This document shows, piece by piece, positions 1 to 5,871 of a stretch of DNA of 18,630 bases. This DNA comes from Phycisphaeraceae bacterium. GTDB taxonomy: Bacteria > Planctomycetota > Phycisphaerae > Phycisphaerales > Phycisphaeraceae. Location of the stretch: contig JADZET010000104.1 in the NCBI GenBank assembly GCA_020850375.1, positions 1 to 18,630 on the forward strand. Direction: 5' to 3'. Below the pieces are notes generated by a model, which searched no databases, was not told where the DNA came from, and saw only the letters and a list, made by a program, of their open reading frames with translations. Every line of letters begins with the position of its first letter. Positions within the stretch are counted from its first letter, which is position 1. The position numbers and the translations under genes were made by a program.

Positions 1-1
1 C

Positions 2-148
2 TCCGAGGCCGAGCTCCAGACCATGGGCGCCCTGCGCCGCCGCCTGCTGAGCATGCAGCCCTACGTCCAGATCGAGCAGCTCCTCCAGGCCCTCCAACGC
101 TACAAGACCAACGCCGAAATGGCCGGCATCAAACCCGCCACCGCCTGA
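2..148 (+). CDS. C-terminal end of an unidentified protein (partial)
   Basis: The window opens inside an open frame that ends in TGA at 146-148 and gives the last 48 residues of a protein. The visible tail is helical in character, with an Arg-rich stretch (GALRRRLL), then QPYVQIEQLLQALQRY, and ends in GIKPATA. I do not recognise the family and assign no function. A hairpin with a downstream T run begins 8 bases after the stop, which supports a genuine gene end here. The coding frame is inferred from the stop position and the amphipathic composition. Confidence 0.55.
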   Translation, partial: SEAELQTMGALRRRLLSMQPYVQIEQLLQALQRYKTNAEMAGIKPATA

Positions 149-155
149 TGTCTCA

Positions 156-187
156 TTCCGGGATTTTCCCGGAAATTCAGACTTTTT
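156..187 (+). terminator. Hairpin terminator after the upstream gene
   Basis: A perfect 7-bp inverted repeat (TTCCGGG at 156-162, CCCGGAA at 168-174) with a 5-base ATTTT loop lies just after the TGA at 148. A T5 run follows at 183-187, a few bases beyond the stem. This looks like an intrinsic terminator for the partial upstream gene. It also argues against starting the next gene at the ATG at 148, because the hairpin would then sit inside its coding sequence. Confidence 0.5.
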
Positions 188-222
188 CGTCGCCTCTACC
201 TGCCAGCGGCCCTGTCGCTAAC

Positions 223-2370
223 ATGGCACGCATGACCACCTCATCCCACACCCCGTTGGGTCGCTGGCTCCTGTCGGCCGTGATGTGCTGCGCCTTCTCC
301 GCCGGCCTCGCCCATGCCGCCGAGCTGCACGTCAACCACCAGACCGGCAGCGACGACAACCCCGGTTCGCCCGACGCCCCGCTCAAGACCATCGCCCAGG
401 CCGTCAGCCTCGCCCAGCCCGGCGACGTCATCCACCTCCTGCCCGAGGGCGGCGTCTACCGCGAGATGATCAGCCTCATCGACAAGTCCGACCTGACCAT
501 CGAGGGCCACGACTGCGTCCTGACCGGCGCCGACCCTCTGCCCGCCGACCCCGCCGCCTGGGAAGAGATCGAGCCCAACCTGCACCGCATCCGCCTCGAC
601 CGCACCCAGGAGGACCGCCACATCCTCGTCGTCGACGGCCGCGCCCAGATCATGGGCCGGACCAAGCACAACATCATGAACACCATGAAGGCTGAGCGGG
701 AGCAGGGCTGGGAGGCCGCCCGCGAGGCGCTCATCGCCCAATACCCCAAGCCCCACGACCTGCGGCCGGGCCAGTTCGCCTGGGAGCCGATCGACCCCAA
801 GACCGGCTGGCTCTACGTCCGCGGCCCCCTGGACAACCTCGAATGGGCCGTCCGCACCCAGGGCGTCTACACGTTCATGCACACCCACAACGTCACCATC
901 CGCAACCTGCACGTCCGCCACGTCCTCAACGACGGCTTCAACTTCCACGGCGACACCCAGAACATCCGCCTCGTCAACGTCTCGGGCAACGAGTGCTTCG
1001 ACAACGGCGTCAGCCCCCACGCCGCTTGTTCAATGAGCGTTGAGAACAGTAACTTCCGGGGGAACAGCATCGCCGTCGGCAACGGCCACATGACCCGCGC
1101 GCGGATGGTCAACTGCACCATCAGCGACAGCGTCGACTGCGAGGTTATGGTCGTCGGCGGACAACAGGTCTTCGAGGGCTGCACCATCCGCGCCACCGGC
1201 CCCGCGGCCATGCGCTTCATCGTCGCCAAGCCCACCCAGCCCTACCTGCTCAAGGAGATCGAGATGGCCGGCAAGACACCCGAGCAGTCCTCCGACTTCA
1301 TGATGCGCCGCTGCACCGTCGAGAGCGCCGACAACAAGGTCCGGCCGATCGTCGTCGGCCCGGGCGTGAACCTCCGCATCGCGGGCTGCACCTTCCGCAA
1401 CGTCCACTTCCAGATCGACGAAAAGGCCCGTGTCCAGGTGACCAACAGCACCCTCGACGGCGAGCCCCTCCGCCTGGCTTCTTATCGGGATCCCGACGCC
1501 GAGCCCGCCCCGCCCAGCACACCCGCCACCTACGGCAACGTCTCCTACGGCCCCCACCCACGCAACATCCTGAACATCTGGCTCGCCAAATCCGACAAGC
1601 CCACGCCCCTGGTCATCCGCATCCACGGCGGCGGCTTTCTCTCGGGCCGGCCCACCGCGCCCATGACGCTCCAGCAATACCTCGACGCCGGCGTCTCGGT
1701 CGCCTCGATCACCTACCGCTTCTCCTCCGACGCGCCTTACCCCGCCCCCATGCTCGACAGCGCCCGGGCCGTCCAGTTCCTCCGCAGCAAGGCCCAAGAG
1801 TGGAACCTCGACCCTACCCGCTTTGCCTCCACGGGCGGCTCGGCCGGCGGCGGCATCAGCCTCTGGCTCGGCTTCCACGACGATCTGGCCGACCCCAACA
1901 GCCCCGACCCCGTCGCCCGTCAGTCCACGCGCCTGACCTGCATGGCCGTCCTGAACACCCAGACCTCCTACGACCCCCGCTTCATCCGCGCCAACATCCC
2001 CGGCCCGGGCTGGCAGGCCATCCCCCTCTGGAAGCTCTACGGGCTGGACGGTCCCACCGAAAACCCCTCCCCCGAGGTCATCCGCCTCTTCGAGGACGCC
2101 TCCCCCATTAACTATCTGACCGCCGACGACCCGCCCGTCCGCCTGACCTACACCTGGAGCGAAGCCGAGGATGACCTCCCGGAAACTCCCAGCATCCACC
2201 ACCCCAAATTCGGCCGGATCCTCAAGGCCCGCCTCGACGAGCTGGGCATCGCCAACGAGTTCGAGTTCAGCGTCCCCCAGCATGAATCCCCCGCCGACGT
2301 CGCCTTCATCCTCCGTCACTTCCACGTCACACCGCCGCAGAACTCGCCAACAACAACTCCCACCCCGTGA
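223..2370 (+). CDS. Secreted beta-helix / alpha-beta hydrolase (esterase) fusion protein
   Basis: This is a two-domain secreted protein of about 715 residues. Residues 1-33 form a signal peptide (Arg-containing n-region, hydrophobic LLSAVMCCAFSAGLA, cleavage near AHA-AE). Residues about 35-430 resemble a right-handed parallel beta-helix: the DUF1565-like opening reads GSDDNPGSPDAPLKTIAQA and is followed by short N/G/T-rich rungs such as NVTIRNLHVRHV. From about 437 comes an esterase/lipase domain of the BD-FAE / hormone-sensitive-lipase type, with oxyanion motif HGGG (468-471), nucleophile elbow GGSAG (Ser540), and likely Asp650 or Asp651 and His687. A role in polysaccharide deacylation is inferred from the fusion; the substrate is unknown. 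The open frame extends up to an ATG at 148, but a terminator hairpin lies at 156-187 and the signal peptide fits the ATG at 223 (or 232). No clear ribosome-binding site decides between these two. Confidence 0.8.
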   Translation: MARMTTSSHTPLGRWLLSAVMCCAFSAGLAHAAELHVNHQTGSDDNPGSPDAPLKTIAQAVSLAQPGDVIHLLPEGGVYREMISLIDKSDLTIEGHDCVLTGADPLPADPAAWEEIEPNLHRIRLDRTQEDRHILVVDGRAQIMGRTKHNIMNTMKAEREQGWEAAREALIAQYPKPHDLRPGQFAWEPIDPKTGWLYVRGPLDNLEWAVRTQGVYTFMHTHNVTIRNLHVRHVLNDGFNFHGDTQNIRLVNVSGNECFDNGVSPHAACSMSVENSNFRGNSIAVGNGHMTRARMVNCTISDSVDCEVMVVGGQQVFEGCTIRATGPAAMRFIVAKPTQPYLLKEIEMAGKTPEQSSDFMMRRCTVESADNKVRPIVVGPGVNLRIAGCTFRNVHFQIDEKARVQVTNSTLDGEPLRLASYRDPDAEPAPPSTPATYGNVSYGPHPRNILNIWLAKSDKPTPLVIRIHGGGFLSGRPTAPMTLQQYLDAGVSVASITYRFSSDAPYPAPMLDSARAVQFLRSKAQEWNLDPTRFASTGGSAGGGISLWLGFHDDLADPNSPDPVARQSTRLTCMAVLNTQTSYDPRFIRANIPGPGWQAIPLWKLYGLDGPTENPSPEVIRLFEDASPINYLTADDPPVRLTYTWSEAEDDLPETPSIHHPKFGRILKARLDELGIANEFEFSVPQHESPADVAFILRHFHVTPPQNSPTTTPTP

Positions 2371-2384
2371 TCCCCCGTTTAGCG

Positions 2385-2401
2385 GCGGATCGAAGATCCG
2401 C
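2385..2401 (+). terminator. Possible terminator hairpin after the esterase gene
   Basis: Fifteen bases after the TGA is a perfect 7-bp inverted repeat (GCGGATC, loop GAA, GATCCGC). No T run follows directly; the downstream sequence is only moderately T-rich (CTTACTTTACTTT). It could be a weak terminator or an mRNA 3'-end-protecting hairpin. Confidence 0.35.
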
Positions 2402-2530
2402 CCGTTCGATCCTTACTTTACTTTCGCCTCCCCACTGCCCGCGCCTCCAGGGCATGGCTTTCTCCATCTTCACAACCTTCTTTTCCCCCCGCACCAAAAA
2501 GCCAAACCCATTTGTCATTTATCTCTTGCA

Positions 2531-2558
2531 TTGCCCCCGTGCGGCGTTAACCTATTTA
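2531..2558 (+). promoter_or_regulatory. Candidate promoter for the HAF/PEP-CTERM gene
   Basis: The 273-base gap before 2644 is clearly more AT-rich than the coding DNA around it. TTGCCC (2531-2536) and TATTTA (2553-2558) are separated by 16 bases and resemble a sigma-70-type pair with a weak -35. The start codon is about 80 bases downstream, with AGGAG at 2630-2634 nine bases before the ATG. Apart from this and the hairpin at 2385-2401, I see nothing else in the gap. Confidence 0.3.
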
Positions 2559-2643
2559 AAAGATCAACGCTTCCTCTTTTCCTCCCATCTCACCGCGCTC
2601 GGTTCCTCGCCCGTCGTGTCGCCCAGCTCAGGAGTCCCACACG

Positions 2644-4268
2644 ATGCCCTGCCTACACCGCCCCGCGGCCGCCCATCTCGTCCTCCTGATCGCCCTGCTG
2701 CTGACCGCCCCCCAAACCTCCGCCCACCTGACCGTCTACCCCGGCCCGTGCATCGACCCCGCCTCCACCGAGGCCGGCTACACTGCCAACCTCTTCTTCA
2801 CCGCCCTCGCCGGTAACGGCTCAGCCATCAACCCCGCCAGGAAGATCGACGCCCAAGGCAATTCTCTGGGCTATAGAACGATTCGCTGGGACACCACCGG
2901 CGCCGTGACGGAGCTTGCCCCCCTCGCCGTCAGTTCTAGTGGCCTTGCAGATACCTCGGTCAAGGCCGCCAACAACACCGGATTCGTCGTCGGTACCTCC
3001 TCTTCCGCAACCGTCCGCTCCCCCGTTCGTTGGGACGCCTCGGGCATCCCCACCGAGCTGGAGACTCCAGGCACCAGTTCCAGCTCGGGTGAGGCCAAAG
3101 CGATCAACATCGCCGGCACCGCCGTCGGCCGCGCCGGTGGCTACCCCGGCGTCGCCTTCCGCTGGGATGCCGGCAGTGCCTCCGCAACCGTCCTGACCGG
3201 CATCAACTACCCCACCGCCATCAACGACGCCGGCGCCATCGCCGGCTACATCTACAAGGGGAGCCTAGGCGAGCGCCCCGTCCGCTTGGACCCCGGCAGC
3301 GCCACCGCCGTCGAGCTCGGCCACCTCGGCACAAGCTCCACCGGCTACACCACCGCCAAGGCCCTGTGCATCAACCAGTCAGGCGTCATCGCCGGTGTGG
3401 CCCTGAAGTACTACAACGCCGAAGGCACTATCGCCGGCCTGCACGTCGTCCGCTGGGACCCCGGCAGCACTACCCCGTCGACCTCGGCCTTGTCCGGTAC
3501 GATCCTGAATCCGCTTTCGACTACATCGCCCTCAACGACGCAGGCGACATTCTCAGCAGAACATCCGCCGTGTCCGTGTCCACGACCAGACCCGCCGTCT
3601 GGGAAGCTTCTGGCGCCGTAAGGGAACTCTACCCCCTCGGGCAAAGCGCCAAGGCAGTAGCCTCCGCGATCAATAATCGTGGCCTGGTGGTAGGCGCCTC
3701 AGGCGGCGACTTCCCCCCCGGCTACCTACCCATACGCCTCCACGCCGTCCTCTGGACCCCTTCGAACCGCGCGATCGATCTCAACGACCTGATCGACCCC
3801 GACTCTGGCTGGCATCTCGTCGAAGCCCAGGACATCAGCGACACCGGCTGGATCACCGGCGACGGTGGCTACGACCCCGACGGCCCCGGCGGCAGCCCGG
3901 CATTCTTGAATAACTTCCTCCTCCACGTCACCTACTTCGACCCCTGCGACCTCAACCTCGACGGCCAAGTCAACATCCAGGACATCAACCCCTTCGTCTC
4001 CGCCATGACCGACCGTTCCGCCTACCTCGCCTACCTCAATGCCCGCATGTCCGCCCTCGCCATCGACCCCGGCGAGCTCGACCTGATCCTCCAATTCGTC
4101 GACCCCAGCGGCGACAAACTCTTCAACGTCCAGGACATCAACCCCTTCATCGCCGCCCTCAACGCCGCCGGCCCCCTCGACCCCCAAACCCTCGCCCTCA
4201 TCCCCGAGCCCGCCGCTCTCTCTCTCCTGCTCCTGGCCGTCCCGTTCGCCGCTCGACGCCACCGCTGA
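2644..4268 (+). pseudogene. HAF-repeat, dockerin-like, PEP-CTERM surface protein, split by a one-base frameshift
   Basis: Read with one base restored near 3473, this encodes about 541 residues. Residues 1-27 are a signal peptide (VLLIALLLTAPQTSA). Residues about 30-420 contain HAF-family extracellular repeats, each with an RWD-type strand, an ELG/LGT segment and an [IL]N-x-x-G-x-[IV]-x-G turn such as INDAGAIAG. Two dockerin/EF-hand-like motifs follow, at about 436-452 (DLNLDGQVNIQDINPFV) and about 487-505 (DPSGDKLFNVQDINPFI). The end, about 520-541, is a PEP-CTERM signal: PEPAA, a hydrophobic run LLLLAVPF, then RRHR. The 5' frame runs in from 2644 and ends out of register at 3621, while the 3' half is in another frame. 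Known PEP-CTERM proteins are processed by an exosortase. The ligand and role are not known. The break may be a real mutation or a sequencing error. Confidence 0.75.
3366..4268 (+). CDS. 3' open frame of the frameshifted surface protein (dockerin-like and PEP-CTERM half)
   Basis: This is the second open frame of the broken gene. It can be read from a GTG at 3366, but recognisable homology only begins at about 3472 (YPVDLGLVRYDPESAF), where it continues the repeat left unfinished by the first frame. It carries the last HAF-type turns (IALNDAGDILS, INNRGLVVGAS), both VQDINPF-type calcium-binding motifs and the PEP-CTERM tail. The part from 3366 to 3471 is the first frame read out of register. 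No start signal of its own is visible and it lacks a signal peptide, so it is unlikely to be an independent gene. Confidence 0.5.
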   Translation: MHQPVRRHRRCGPEVLQRRRHYRRPARRPLGPRQHYPVDLGLVRYDPESAFDYIALNDAGDILSRTSAVSVSTTRPAVWEASGAVRELYPLGQSAKAVASAINNRGLVVGASGGDFPPGYLPIRLHAVLWTPSNRAIDLNDLIDPDSGWHLVEAQDISDTGWITGDGGYDPDGPGGSPAFLNNFLLHVTYFDPCDLNLDGQVNIQDINPFVSAMTDRSAYLAYLNARMSALAIDPGELDLILQFVDPSGDKLFNVQDINPFIAALNAAGPLDPQTLALIPEPAALSLLLLAVPFAARRHR

Positions 4269-4381
4269 TCCCGCCATGCCGCGGCGGCAACGAGGGTACG
4301 GGGATATGGGACACAGGCTAAAACGTTAGCGGGCGATCGAAGCCGCCACCTCCCCCGCACACGCCCCCCAACCCACACCCC

Positions 4382-5764
4382 TCAGCCCTGCGGCCTCACC
4401 GCCGCCAGCCAATAACCGCTCGACACGGGCGTGACGAGCCGAACGCGATGCTCCGCATCCACCGTCGTCGCCTGCATGTCCTGCCAGCGGCTGGCGAGGA
4501 TGTCCAGCCAGCGGACCTGCGCCCCACTCGCGTTCGCGGGCAATTGCAGCGTCACGTCCCCGCCATCAGTGAAGAAGACCACGTAGCCACTCCCGGGGAT
4601 CGCCCTGCAATACGCCTCGTTCGCGCTTCGCTGGCCGAGCAGGTCGTTGTGCGGCTCGCTGGCGAAGATGTCGATCTCGGCGAGCATCATCCGGGCCGAT
4701 CGCAGGCACGCCTGGGCCGTGTCGCTCAAGCCCAACCCGCTGGCGGGCCGGTGAAACCGCGATGAGGCGCAGCCCCCCAGGAGGCTCCGCCAGAACCGCT
4801 CGATCCCGTCACGATCATTCCCGTACCGGCCCGTGTGAGCCCCGTAGGTCTTGACGCAATTGATCGGCCGGCGCCTGCCCGTCTCGGCGATCAGCTTGCG
4901 GAAGGCCAGCAGATTGTCCCAGTGCTTCTGCCCCTGCTGGTGGTTGTTCTGCGAGACGTCGATGAAGCTGTAGACCTCGGGATGTTTCCACGTCGCCTCG
5001 TGCTCGGCGCTAAGCAGGTCGTGGGCGTCCCACATCTCCGTCAGGTGCACGCTCACCCCCGCCCGCCGGGCCTTGTCCGCGATGTGCCCCGCCCAGTACG
5101 CGCCCCACAGCGGCGACTCGTTGGTCTCATTGTCCATGCAGTAAAGCACGTGCGGCCGCGGCAGCGTCACCGACAGCATCCGGTCCACCAGCGCCTGCTG
5201 ATAGCGCAGCAGGCGCTGGTTGTTCTCCAGCGCCGGCACGGAGCGGAAGAACGCGCTCTCCCGCTGCCCCGGGTGCGTGTCGATCCGCTCCCTCAGCCCG
5301 CTCTGCTCGGCCGTGTAGTTGATGTTATTCCGAGGGTTGAACGGGTTGTCCTGCCACGGCTCGCGCGCGAAGTCGAAGCGATCCCACACCTCGATCTGCA
5401 GCACGATCCCCCGCTCCTGGCACAGGTCCAGGCAGAGCTCGAATCGTCGCCAAAATTCCTCGCCGAAACGCTCGAGATCGTACTTGCCCGTCGCCGGGTC
5501 CTGATGAAACGGCCAGACGTCGCCCGGGTCCCGGCTGCTCATCGTGCAGCGGATGTAGTTCCCCCCGCAATCGGCCAGCAGGTCCAGGTGCTCGCGAAGG
5601 TTGCTGATCTGGAAAAGATTGTCCTCCACGCTGCCGCCGAGCAGCAGCACCGGCCGGCCCTGGTACTGCCAATAGTCCGGCCGCGTGGGCCACGGGCTGA
5701 TGCACCCCGCCTCGCCGTCGTTCGCCCCCGGGGAATGTCCTTGTGAATCCGTCGATGCGGGCAT
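4382..5764 (-). CDS. TIM-barrel glycoside-hydrolase-like protein
   Basis: This 460-residue protein resembles clan-A glycoside hydrolases of the DUF4038/cellulase-like type. The N-terminal part has YWQYQGRPVLLLGGSVEDN (31-49), matching the usual opening strand in which a sugar or active-site lid contacts the barrel. It continues with CGGNYIRCT (66-74), LQIEVWDRFD (122-131) and VLYCMDNETNE (207-217). Asn212-Glu213 is the likely acid/base pair at the end of strand 4. The C-terminal 80 residues (GYVVFFTDGGDVTLQLP onward) form a small beta-sandwich, as seen after such barrels. I see no clear Glu at the expected strand 7 (INCVKTYGAH), so the nucleophile is uncertain. There is no signal peptide. The start at 5764 is preceded by GAGGGAGGG five bases upstream; an upstream ATG at 5809 lies in an inverted repeat and was not chosen. 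Substrate unknown. Confidence 0.7.
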   Translation of the reverse strand: MPASTDSQGHSPGANDGEAGCISPWPTRPDYWQYQGRPVLLLGGSVEDNLFQISNLREHLDLLADCGGNYIRCTMSSRDPGDVWPFHQDPATGKYDLERFGEEFWRRFELCLDLCQERGIVLQIEVWDRFDFAREPWQDNPFNPRNNINYTAEQSGLRERIDTHPGQRESAFFRSVPALENNQRLLRYQQALVDRMLSVTLPRPHVLYCMDNETNESPLWGAYWAGHIADKARRAGVSVHLTEMWDAHDLLSAEHEATWKHPEVYSFIDVSQNNHQQGQKHWDNLLAFRKLIAETGRRRPINCVKTYGAHTGRYGNDRDGIERFWRSLLGGCASSRFHRPASGLGLSDTAQACLRSARMMLAEIDIFASEPHNDLLGQRSANEAYCRAIPGSGYVVFFTDGGDVTLQLPANASGAQVRWLDILASRWQDMQATTVDAEHRVRLVTPVSSGYWLAAVRPQG

Positions 5765-5798
5765 GGCTACCCTCCCTCTGTCCCGGGCCGTCGCCTCA

Positions 5799-5822
5799 GC
5801 CGAGTGCACAACCTCACTCGGC
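5799..5822 (-). promoter_or_regulatory. Inverted repeat in the leader of the glycoside-hydrolase-like gene
   Basis: GCCGAGTG and CACTCGGC form a perfect 8-bp inverted repeat with an 8-base loop, 35 bases upstream of the chosen ATG at 5764. No T run follows on the minus strand, so it is not a typical intrinsic terminator. It could be an operator for a dimeric repressor or an RNA hairpin between the LEPR-XLL gene and this one. The function is a guess; the repeat itself is seen. Confidence 0.4.
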
Positions 5823-5871
5823 GGCGGCGAGCAAGTGGATGATGATGGCCCTTAGGGTAGAGGAGAACGGC

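Noticed and set aside
1030..2325. 431-codon minus-strand open frame opposite the beta-helix/esterase gene
   Set aside because: It is rich in Gly, Val, Ala and Asp with no domain and mirrors the codon bias of the real gene, whose motifs and catalytic residues are intact.
4271..4330. Small hairpins between the convergent genes (CCGCC/GGCGG and GCTAA/TTAGC)
   Set aside because: Stems of only 5 bp without T runs; too weak to call as terminators.
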